The notes beneath the pieces are model-generated. The model had not been told where the DNA came from. It did no database searches and saw only the letters and a program-made list of their open reading frames with translations. Below are positions 13,935 to 24,200 of a stretch of 64,000 nucleotides of DNA, one piece after another; position 1 is the first letter of the stretch, and every line of letters starts with the position of its first letter. Origin of the DNA: Adineta steineri (Eukaryota; Rotifera; Eurotatoria; Adinetida; Adinetidae); NCBI GenBank assembly GCA_905250115.1, contig CAJNOI010000161.1:22038-86037 (forward strand), read 5' to 3'. The translations under genes and the position numbers were made by a program.

Positions 13935-14347
13935 ATGGCGTCACGAAATCGTTTGGTAGCATCTGAAGATGTTAACGGTGAAAAATGGGATCGATGTTTA
14001 ACAGATACAGTTGTTAAAACAGGTTTGAAATATATTATAAATAAACATTATTTATTTATTGTAATTAAAAATCATTCTAGCATCGGGTTTGGCATTAGGA
14101 ATTGTCTTTTCAGCAATTCTTTTCAAACGTAAACATTTTTTTTATCTTTTATTATATTCAAAATATTAATAATACTATTTTGTTTTTGAAAAAAACATTA
14201 GGTCGTCCATGGCCTGTTTTCTTAGGAACAGGAATAGGTATAGGAATGGGATATAGTAATTGTCAAAATGATTTGCGTTCACCTCATGTTCATTCTTCAT
14301 CAATACCCACAACAAGACCTGATCGACATGTACCAACAGTAAGATAA
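13935..14347 (+). CDS. MICOS10: MICOS complex subunit MIC10
   Basis: MIC10 forms hairpin oligomers at crista junctions of the mitochondrial inner membrane. Three exons (13935-14022, 14081-14128, 14202-14347; 282 nt, 93 aa) join in frame. The protein has the family core: EKWDRCLTDTVVK, a first membrane segment SGLALGIVFSAILF, the positive loop KRRPWP, and the Gly-rich second segment GTGIGIGMGYSNCQ. The alternating glycines and SNCQ are diagnostic. It is somewhat longer than the roughly 78-aa vertebrate protein because of a Pro/Ser/His/Arg-rich C-terminal tail. A possible AATAAA lies at 14489-14494. The start follows immediately after an acceptor site. Confidence 0.95.
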
Positions 14348-16129
14348 TAGTAAGATTTCATTCTATTATCTATGATGAAATTTTAGAAACCATCAGACAA
14401 GTGATGATCGTCTCAATGGTTTGAATACAAACATTACTTTTTTTTGTAGTCAGTCAAGTATGATTTTCGTTTTAAATTTATCCAACGAAATAAACAAACG
14501 TAACCGAGTTTTCTCTAATGTTTTAATTTTCTTGTTATTAATTGAATAGATGATAGACACGATAATATGTAATGTCAAATCTGAGAAATATTAGAAGTAA
14601 ATCGTTTGATAAGACAGATTTAATCTGAATTAAATTTCTGTAAGTTTATTATGTCGAGATTTTGACAGGCATTTAACTTAACGATTGTCTATTCATCTTA
14701 TTTATACGACGCTTATTACATAAACGATGAATATTTTTTAATACAAATAGTTGCTTTTAAAATAATCGGATTATGTTAAATTCAATATGCGTTTCTTTAA
14801 TTATTATTTAGAATGTATAAAAAATTGTTTAATATACAACAATGATCCATTCTCGTTTTTCTTTTTTCTTTCTCTAGACTGTAATTATACAAAGAATAAA
14901 GTTCGATGTGATAGGGGATAATCGAGCTCCCCTTTTTTTTCTCGTTTGCACAATCGACAGTCGTGAGGCGACATTCTCTCTCTCTCTCTGTGTATGTGTT
15001 CTTTTATTGATATGATTATTATTTGGTAGCGGTGGAGAAAAAAGAGAAGAGGGGCGAACCTCATTTTAATATATTGCTGCATATGTTTGCATGTGCTGTT
15101 CAATGTGTGTTCGGCCAGCTAGACTAGAAGCAGAGGGAAAGAGAGGGAGAGAGAAGGAACAAAAAAATGAACATTGTGTCGCGTATGGACGCACAAGAAC
15201 AAGTAGAGAAAAACAGAAGGAGAATGAAAGAAAGAAAAAGAATAGATCAAAAAATGACTATGAGAGTGGGCAATTCGGTCGACATGAGAGTGGTGATGGT
15301 TTGAAACATATATTGCACCCAAGAGATTTTTTTCGTAAGTTATTGTTTCCTGTGTTCGTGATAAAATTAGCTAAGAATAATCAATCTCCTCATCTGTTTG
15401 GTTTCTCAAGGTTTTCCCTGCACTTGTCTATATACATATATGTATATATATTCTATCATCATCATGTAACATTTATTTAGAGTTTTACACATCTGGATTT
15501 AGGTTTATTCTTTTGGTCTACTTAATTTACAGATAGTAATCAAATGGAAAAAAAGGTCATAAAAACATAACATATGAATCTTGTTTTATTCATTTTTATA
15601 ATTTTAAATACAAGTAATATGAGATGTCGGTGATATATATATATATATTTCTACATAGAACTCTTATCTTTCTAATGAAATTCATTATATTAGTATTTGT
15701 TGTTCAGTAGAGAATAAGTGGACGATTGATCGAATGAATTTGAGTTATGTATTGTAATCAATGTTAGCAGATTTGTCTGGTTTATGTTACTAATAATATT
15801 GGTTGAGATTTCTTTTTTCATATAATCAAACCTTGAGAGGCGATGATGAATCTTGATTCATTTATTGTCGTCGTCTCGAAAAAGAAAAAAATATTCTAGT
15901 ATCAAAATGAATAACATAGCACAAGGCCGTTTTTTTTTATTTATGTCTTCGACAGTAAATACGACATGCTTGTAAGGGTGTGAAATAAATGAGTCTTATG
16001 AGACTGTTTCTTTTGAAAGTTTTCACCATTAAGAGTCTAAACTAGACGTGAGATTTTTTTTATATTTAGACTTTATCCTTGAAATAGAAAGCCTAAGATT
16101 AAAAAATGTTGTTCTTTTATCATTGTGTG
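14348..16129. other. Intergenic DNA with simple repeats
   Basis: This holds the MIC10 3' region, a (CT)n tract at about 14973-14990, purine-rich sequence at 15125-15250 and an (AT)n run at 15636-15649. Frames at 14885-15480 on both strands are low-complexity readings of the purine/pyrimidine tracts and are not called as genes. Confidence 0.5.
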
Positions 16130-16207
16130 ACCCAGATAGCTCATCAGTTGATAAAGTTTATGGCTTTTAACCGCAATGTCCAGGGTTCGAGCCCTCCTGT
16201 TCGGGCG
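16130..16207 (+). tRNA. Degenerate tRNA-Lys(TTT)-like sequence, probably a pseudogene
   Basis: The sequence has a good B box (GGTTCGAGCCC), a recognisable A-box region (TAGCTCATCAGTTG) and an anticodon loop CTTTTAA with TTT, closed by a mostly paired stem. The 3' acceptor strand TTCGGGC is intact, and a poly-T run follows at 16220. The acceptor stem has mismatches (A-C at the first pair and at the fifth), the D stem pairs poorly, and the T arm carries about two extra bases. It resembles tRNA-Lys but departs too much from the cloverleaf for confident function. Alternatives are a tRNA-derived SINE head or a divergent working gene. Confidence 0.5.
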
Positions 16208-17447
16208 GTACTCACTATTTTTTTTTTGAATTATTCTATTGTTTCTTCTACCGTTAAGTAGGACAATGGCAATAGCTTTATACAGGAGCAGATGATCGTC
16301 TCATCTGTAATCGATTTGTGTTGAATAGAGAAGAAAAGGACGAAGAAGAAAAAGCAAAATATTGGTGGCGTGTCGTCATCGTTCTTCTCATTCTTTCCTT
16401 TTCCTTTTTCCTGCTTTTCTCTCTCCTATTTCTTCTTCCATGCCATTCTGAACCAAACAAGAGTATAAACGTCATTTTTTTCTCTCTTAGTCAGTGAGTG
16501 AATGAATGAATGAATGAGATGACACTCCGGCGGGCATCCATTCATCACTAAATATAAGTAAGTATTATGTCTAGCAGAAATAAATTCATAGAAAAAAATG
16601 TGTAATGTTCTTAAATCTTTGTTCTTTTTTTTTTCAATTTTATAAAAGAAATTTATTGAAAGTTTATTTTATCACGCATAACATTAACGTATACTCACGC
16701 CATATTGACAAGGACAATAGTCATACTATTATAAAACAGTTTCTCTGAGTTTTGAAATAAAAAAGAGAGAGAAAGGAAATTTATGTAACTCAAAGATCAT
16801 AACCGAATAAAATTAGTGATTTTTTTTATATCTATAATGTCAAACAAATATGAAAATTAATAGACTTTTTTTTTCAAATGTCAAGGCTAGTCGATATTGT
16901 TTATTAATCAGGTTGAAGTCTAGAAATAGAATAATTAATTGTATTATTGCTTTTATAAATATACTATTGAATTCTTTTGTGAATATTATGAAAAAAATAA
17001 AAATCATCATAGACCAATGCGTTCAGTAGCTATTTAATAAGCAACATCTAGAGAAAAAGAAAATCTGGCATTTTCATGATATTAATTTTCCCTATCCGTA
17101 GTCCTTAGAGACGTAGAACCTTCATGTTATGTTTCCATCTTATTATTTTTTTCTCCTTGAGCTTCAGTTAACTTATCTTATCATTGATACGATAGTTCGT
17201 TAATCTTAGCTCATCGTCTATAAATATATATAAAAAAAAATATATATATATATGTGTACATGAACAACTCGAGTAGTATGGTGTCGACGGTCCAAAGCCA
17301 AGGTTATATGTGTCCTTGCCGTCAGCTTGTTCTTTCTTTTTTTCATCTTGACTCATGCATCAATGTCAATTTATGTTGATCATATATGTATATTTATTAT
17401 AAGCTTCAGATGTGATATGACGACAAAAGATATATAATCATATAAAA
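16208..17447. other. Intergenic DNA upstream of the TRIM-NHL gene
   Basis: This is AT-rich, with a (TGAA)n tract at 16498-16519 and an (AT)n tract around 17223-17252. The Lys/Arg/Ser-rich minus-strand frames at 16278-16475 and 17168-17356 are low complexity and not called. The last 100 bp before 17448 must hold the promoter or 5' UTR; no clear signal can be singled out. Confidence 0.45.
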
Positions 17448-20400
17448 ATGGGTTCAACATTAGTAGAAACGATTAACATTAATGCAAAAGATTTTACCGA
17501 ACATTTTCTGACATGTTCGACATGTATTAATCAATATTCATCAGATTCACATGAACATCAACCAAAATTATTACCATGTTCACATACAGTTTGTCGTCAA
17601 TGTTTAGAACGTATTGTTAGTTCTCAACCAAGATCCGATGCTATTAAATGTATGTTAATAGTTAATATTATTTAAACAATTTGTATTTATTCTATATCTC
17701 TAGGTCCTATTTGTCGAGAACATATTTTATTACCTCGAGGTAAAATATCTTTTTTTTTGTGTATTAAGAAAATTAATAATTAAAATTTTAGGTGGTGTCA
17801 CATCATTTCCACCATCATTTTTAGTTAATCAATTACTTGATTTAATGGTTAGTCAACGTCGTGATGTAATTCCAAAATGTGATTCTCATACCAATGAAGA
17901 ATTATTATTTTGTGAAACTTGCGATAAAATTTTTTGTCAATTATGTGATCAACATCAAATATCAGCTGAACATACTGTTGTACCATTTTCATTAGCTATT
18001 AAACGTATGAATGAAATACTTTCCTTCAAAGCAACAAAAAGTAAGATTTTGATCAATATATTTATTAAGCAATGAATGAGAGAAAACAAAAAAAAGGCAC
18101 TTGATTGAATTAAAATAGTATGCAGTGATCATAAATGAATAAGATAAAAAATGTTCCATTTGGAATTTTTAGAAAATAATCAGATTATAGTAATGATTGT
18201 AATAAGGAGAAATACAATTCGCTATGATGGACATTATTTGATTCGACTAATGGATCTCTTTAAGTTTATTGTTAGATATGAACAACGCTCATCTAAATCC
18301 TTTTGAAAAGAATTTAAGAAATGCTAGTTTAGAGTTGATATCAACAAAAAGCTCGAAACTATTTACTAATAATGCAATAATATCGACACCATCTGGACTA
18401 TGTTTGTATAGATATATTCTTTGAAATAGAAATGTATAATCATAGAAAAAATGATTGTTTATATGACATTGTTCTTAAGAATTCACTTCCATCTGTTTTC
18501 GACTATATTTAGTTTTCAAATTAGATAGAAGCAATTGAATAGACACTATTAATATCTCTATTTATTTATGTTCTATGCAATTGAAATATTTTTTGGAAAT
18601 TCAATAACCATTGAATAAAAACATGTCATGTGTGGTAATATTGCTATGTTGATCGATTCAATTGAATAGAGGTTGTTAATCAAATCCAATAGAGAAAACT
18701 CGTATATTTTTAGTTATTCTAGTTGAATGAAAATATTTTTATTATGATTATTATCGTAAAAAATTCAATTACTCGTAAAGAATAAGTTCGATTAGGATTG
18801 AATGAAATGTCAAATCACAGACGATATTTATGAGTATCACGTCATGTTGCCAATTCATAATCAATTTTTTCAACAAAAAGAATGATGTCTTGACGGAATG
18901 CTAAATATGTATTATTTAAATATTCATTTTAAACTAAAATAAAACTCAATTAAAGATATTTATCATATGCATTCGAATTTTTCTGGCTGAGACTTTGCAT
19001 GTAGATAGAGTTCTTTTGCTATTGTTTAATTGATAGTATATTTTGTTTTCTTTTTCAAAAATAGCTACTGGTTGTTTGGATCATGCACTTGAACTTGTTA
19101 ACAGTGAAATTCTTCGACTTGATAGTAGTATGGAAAAAGCTGGTAAATCATTACTTATTAATAAGAAATTTTATACATTAAAATTATTTCTTAGCTGAAG
19201 CTATCAATCGATCATTTAATGAAATAAAAACTTATGTTGAAAATCGTCGTCATAATCTATTACAATCACTTAAAACAACTAAAGAATATAAACAAAAAGT
19301 TTTAAATGATCAACTCAATGTTATCTTAAGTAAATTATTATTGTTTTTGTTTTCTCCAATGTTCTTGTTAATCTATTCGATATTTTTCTCTAGATGAAAA
19401 ATCTAAAATTGAACATGAATGTGCTGCATTTCAACAAGCATCTGATATTCATATTTTAACTCAACGTATACAAGAATTAAATGATCGTATTGAACGTATG
19501 GCTTTATTAGGTGAACCACGTGAAAATTCTTTTATGACATTTGAATTTCGACATAATCAAGCCTTACAAGATTTAGCACGATCATTAAATAGTGTTGGTC
19601 GTATACGTGTATCATCAACTTATCCACCATTATGTCGAGCTAAGATTGAACCACCTGTTGCTAATCTTCAATGTGCTATTCATATTGAAACCGTTGATTA
19701 TAATGGAAATGTACGTATGGATGGTGGTGATCCATTAACAGTTAATATTTGGGATCCATATGGAAAATTATGTGAATATGATCTACATGATAAACAAAGT
19801 GGATCATATACAATTATATTTCGACCATTAATTAGTGGAAATCATAAAATTGATGTAAGAATTTTTGATCGTCCGATATCAAATTCACCATTTGTAGTTG
19901 ATGTAACAAAACATAATAATCCATTATGGTCATTTGGTAAGAAAAATAAAGAAATGTTAAGGGAATTTTATTTTTGTTTTTTTAAATAAATTAAAGGTAA
20001 ACGTGGTCGAGGTGAAAATGAACTATCAATGCCGGTGAGTGTTATTGTCGATGATTGCAATGAACGAGAACAAGTATATATACTCGATCCGGGAAATAGT
20101 CGAATTAAATGTCTTACTGTTGATGGAAAATTTATTGAACATTTAGGTAAGAATAATATGTGATTAGAAGATTTCGATTGCTAAAAACGAATAAACTAGT
20201 TTGTAGAAAGAAGATTAATTTTCGAATTTAAAACTAGTGATAAGTTTTTTCTCAATACTATCAGATACTTGCAAGTTATAGATATTTGAATAATATGATA
20301 ATTGAATTTTATAGAGAGTTCAAGTGGAGTCATATATCAAAATGAGTTGATAAATTAACATATTCTTTCTTATGTAGCCTGTATCAAGCCAATCACACGG

Positions 20401-21501
20401 AATTCTATCTGCATCGCTTCATAAATACGATATTCCTTTTGTCTTTATTTACACACACACACATTCTTAATAATTCTCAGATAGGACTTAACTGTGAATA
20501 GAGAATTATTAAACTAACACCTGACACTTAATCTTATCCTAGGTTTATATATTCAGTCTTCATTCTTTACTATCTAAAACATTGAAAATAATATCATACT
20601 TATTTTCCATAATCTTTAAACTGTACATTTATTTTTAGCAAATGACTCACTTGTTGAATCAACAAGTACTGGTTTAACTTATCGTCCATCTACTTCAACA
20701 TTCTATTTACTTGATTGGAAAAGTAAATTTATAACTGAATTTACTATTAGAAATCAAAATACTTCATTAACATCTCTTAATAATAATAGTCAGATTAATA
20801 TAACACATCAAATAACATGCTCATTATTTAATGAACCAGTTCAAATAGCTGTATTTGAACAACATTTAAATTCGTTACTTATATGTGACAATAATACATT
20901 ATTAATTATTGATAATCGTACAGGTGAATTATTAAATAAAATCGATACACGTTCATTTGGTATAAAAACAATAAAAGCATTTACAATTGGTTTACAAGAT
21001 GAAATTATAATTGGTGATCATCGTATACATATATTATCATATGATGGAAAATATTTACGACAAATTTCATCTATAAATCAACAACAAATTGTTGATGTTG
21101 ATATACATATAACACATGAACCACCTGATCTTATAGCATCACATCATAATAAACAATCTTCATCTATACATCAACATTCAAAATCTGTGAATAATATTCA
21201 AACAACAAAAGGAGGTATGAAGAAAACATTTTTTTCGTTTATTAATTTTAATTCTGTTTATTTAAAAGGATTTTATACAGCACTATGTGTTGATAAAAAT
21301 GGTCTTCTATTAGCGGGTAAATGTGAAAAAGATGGAAATGCACATATTGAAGTTTATGATAATCAGGGTCATTTATTACGTATTATTGATTCTTATAATC
21401 AACGTTTAAGACGTCCATGTTCATTAGCAACAACACGTGATGGTTGCGTATTGTGTGTTGATTTAACAACAGATTCAGTACGCAAATATCGATATGCTTA
21501 G
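17448..21501 (+). CDS. TRIM-NHL protein (RING, B-box, coiled coil, filamin, NHL)
   Basis: This is a probable E3 ubiquitin ligase or post-transcriptional regulator of the TRIM2/3/71-NHL-1 type. Nine exons (17448-17649, 17704-17739, 17792-18040, 19065-19142, 19195-19329, 19394-19936, 19997-20146, 20639-21214, 21269-21501) sum to 2202 nt, 733 aa. The RING reads CSTC..LPCSHTVCRQC..CPIC (residues about 24-72). A single B-box 2 (CDSHTNEELLFCETC..C..C) follows, then a helical coiled-coil region. Next come a filamin/Ig repeat (about residues 275-370) and NHL repeats, with YILDPGNSRIKC and a last blade near VLCVDLTTDSVRKYRYA. Some NHL blades are weak and contain Asn-rich insertions. The closest member within the TRIM-NHL class cannot be fixed by eye. 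AATAAA lies at 21803-21808. Confidence 0.9.
18041..19064 (+). other. Long (1.0 kb) intron of the TRIM-NHL gene
   Basis: This is a GT..AG intron between the B-box exon and the coiled-coil exons. It is AT-rich, has no open frame, and I see no terminal inverted repeats that would mark an inserted element. It is far longer than the 50-60 bp introns in the rest of the gene. Confidence 0.7.
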
Positions 21502-23152
21502 TGTCCTTTTGTTTTCTCAGGTTCTTTTTTCATTTTTTTTTTGTTTTATGTTTATGTCCGTGTGCGTTTGCGCGTGTGTGTGTGTGTCAGATAGTGAACC
21601 CTTCCTTCTTTTTTTCTTCTTTCTTTTGTGCGTTTATGTATGTATATTCGTTCGTTGTCATTTGTATAAAGTGTTGTTACTGTTTCTCTCACTCTCATTT
21701 GTATATTATTTTTTTTTCTTTGATTATCTATGACTTACGTTGGAAAAACTTCTTTATATAAAATGAATATGAGAGATAGATACTTGTGGGAATGTCAGTA
21801 TAAATAAAAGATTTTTATGAAAAAATATACTTTGAAAAACACAATATCTTCTTATTGATATTAGTAAATTATGAAGTTGCTCGATTTTTAATTGAAAAAA
21901 AGTTAAAATATGGATGATTTCGTGATAATATGAATATTAATCTTGAACGACAAACATTTAGTTAAGGACAAGTATTATGTTCTCTTTTTTTTGCACATTA
22001 GGAAGAATAATTTTTTTTACAATGTAAGAAACAGCTTGCGCATTTTTTTTTAACACATTGTTGTGAATCGAGGTTGAAGTCCAATATTCTCATCTATTTT
22101 ATAATATATGAGTTTCAGATCAAACTGAAAAGTATGAAATCTACCGCGTTTATTCTTTAAAGGTATACTATGATCGAAAATATTTTCGATTTCGATAAAA
22201 CGAAATCATATCCGACAAACATTTCCTTGTAGTTATTGAAAACTGTTTCGAATGCACGGTAAGAAATAAGACTTTGTAACTATAAATCGAAAATTAGCCA
22301 TATTTTTTCGATTTTTTACAACCAAAATAGGTTCACACTATTTCGATTGGACTCAAAAAATAGTTCTTAGTCAAAATCGTCCCTCTCCCCAGGTATCGCC
22401 TCTCCTAATAAAAAATCGCCCCCCCCCTTCTTCCAAAATCCTAGATCCGTCACTGTATCGCTTGTTTACAACAGACTACAGAACAAATCGATTTCTATGT
22501 AGAAAAAAATGCAATATAAAAATAGTAAATCAAACTATCGTTTGATTGGATTCTTAAATAGACAAAAAACACTTTAGTCTCTATAATACTCTAGGAAAAA
22601 CAAAATATCCTTTTACCCTTATATTCATTTTTTTCTGAAAAATAATTTCCGGATAAAAGATCAAATTACCATTTTCCCTAAAATTATTTTTTTTCATTGA
22701 GAAATCCATCGGATTATTTTTCAACTTTTTTTCTGTATGTATTGATTGAAAAAAAAATCGCAATTCCTTTGGGTTTAAGATTAATTGTTTTTGATGCTAA
22801 ACAGAATTATAATCAAAAATCTCTTGAATAACTAAGCGACATCTTTGAAATGAAGGGATACATTGGTTCCATTATAAATCCATCCATTCGGAAGAGAAAT
22901 ACAACATGATTCATCTCTAACTTGCTTACTTCTGCCTTAAACCGGAAGTAATCATTTATATCGATTATTATTCTGCTTTTCTTTTTTTTTTTTCTTTGTT
23001 TTGCAAGGAGAAAAAAAAAGCAAGTTTCTTATTATTTCAGAATGAACGTTTAAAAAAAATCATTTGTAATAAACAACGTGTATTCTAAGAAGAAAAAAAT
23101 ATTTTTAAATGATAGAAAATTTATTTTAAATTAAACAAAGGAAAAATTAGAA
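21502..23152. other. TRIM-NHL 3' region and intergenic DNA
   Basis: The first 300 bp are the probable 3' UTR (T-rich, with a GT-rich run at 21557-21587 and AATAAA at 21803). The frames at 21494-21761 are readings of this T-rich tract and are not genes. A transposon-end relic is listed separately at 22368-22455. Long poly-A and poly-T runs follow around 22980-23020. Confidence 0.5.
22368..22455. mobile_element. Relic of one end of a DNA transposon
   Basis: The segment ends in AAATCCTAGATCCGTCACTG followed by TA (22456-22457), preceded by a C9-10 run and GC-richer phrases (CGTCCCTCTCCCC, ATCGCCTCTCC) that stand out from the AT-rich surroundings. Ends of the form CAGTGACGGATC are common in Tc1/mariner-like elements, with TA as target. 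I could not find the opposite CAGTGACGG end upstream, so this is either a truncated copy or an element whose left end has decayed. The inner boundary is arbitrary. Confidence 0.4.
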
Positions 23153-23206
23153 ATGTATAAACCATCAACGACACCAACAACAGCAAAATTTCAAAAGAAT
23201 CGCTCT
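23153..23206 (+). CDS. Candidate alternative first exon of the ORP gene (1)
   Basis: An ATG followed by 18 codons (start MYKPSTTPTT) ends at a consensus GTAAGTTG donor in phase 0. The first common ORP exon at 24471 also begins at phase 0, so splicing would keep the frame. The exon is Thr/Lys-rich with no domain. Support is only the ATG, the donor and the phase, but three further exons with the same properties follow in the next 1.2 kb. Confidence 0.4.
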
Positions 23207-23377
23207 GTAAGTTGATTGCTTTTTTTTTCTTTTAAAGTAATTATTTTTAAAAAGTAAGAAAGAAAAACAGAAAATTTAAGGTAGTTAGTCGTCTATATTT
23301 TTGTTTTAAGGAAAGAATACAAACTCTTTCTTATGCTATTTGTTGTCTGTATGGAATATTAATCATTTAAAGAAACT

Positions 23378-23479
23378 ATGAATAATAATATATCTTCATT
23401 TTCAATGATCGTTAATTCATTTTTACGCCCATTGACATATGAATCACAATTAAGTAACGATCGTACAATTAATTCTAAG
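23378..23479 (+). CDS. Candidate alternative first exon of the ORP gene (2)
   Basis: An ATG opens 34 codons (MNNNISSFSM..RTINSK) ending at a GTGAAAG donor, phase 0, compatible with the exon at 24471. It encodes an uncharged, Ser/Asn-rich N-terminus. Evidence is splice-site and phase compatibility only. Confidence 0.38.
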
Positions 23480-24015
23480 GTGAAAGATCATTTTCTGTTA
23501 ATGATATGTTAAGATAAACATTGATTTTAAAATATAGGACATGAGTATTATTAATAGTAAAGTTAGAAACTGATTCTTGTATATCAAGAACGTGTTTAAA
23601 GAAAATATTCTCTTATTAATAAAAAACAGGGACATGTTCTCGTTCAAAACATTTTTATTATATGAGACTCTGTTTCTAGACAATAAGAGGTTTATTGAAA
23701 ATATGTGCCAAAAGAAATATAACTATTTAAAGAGTACGCTAATTGCTTATACAAGTATCTTTTCTTAGAATACTATTCGTGTTAAAATTTTAGTAATGTA
23801 GATTTTTAATTGACCTATAAAATATAAATATTGATTTACCGAGACGATGTAATATTTTCTACATGTTTCTTTAAAAAATAGAGAACACAAGAAATTATTC
23901 TCTATTGATTTACATAACTATATAAAAAAAGAAGTTCAAGTATTTTTTATTGTTACATAATCAATGATAAGTACTCGAATTGAAACAATAAAAATGCAAC
24001 AAATACATTTTTTTT

Positions 24016-24048
24016 ATGGATTTACTCAACTCTGTCCTTCGTCAAAAT
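24016..24048 (+). CDS. Candidate alternative first exon of the ORP gene (3)
   Basis: A short exon of 11 codons (MDLLNSVLRQN) ends at a GTATGTAT donor in phase 0, compatible with the common exon at 24471. Being so short, it could easily arise by chance. It is listed because of its place in the cluster. Confidence 0.3.
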
Positions 24049-24200
24049 GTATGTATACATATAAATGTTTGTCTAGTCTTCTTGAAAAAGAAACATAGGA
24101 AAGAACGGAGAAAAAAAAACGAAAGAATATTCTATTCACACGACTTTATATATACTACGTATAGAATATTTAATCATAGTAATATTTATTTCTGTTAACA

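Noticed and set aside
15091..15480. 129-codon plus-strand frame rich in Arg, Glu and Lys
   Set aside because: It reads through purine-rich simple sequence; the opposite strand is equally open (Ser/Phe-rich). No domain, no splice context.
21494..21761. Two overlapping Phe/Cys/Val-rich frames after the TRIM-NHL stop
   Set aside because: They lie in the T-rich 3' UTR of the TRIM-NHL gene and reflect T and GT runs.
23498..23768. Frames on both strands around 23.5-23.8 kb
   Set aside because: Complementary readings of AT-rich sequence between ORP first exons; no domain or useful splice sites.
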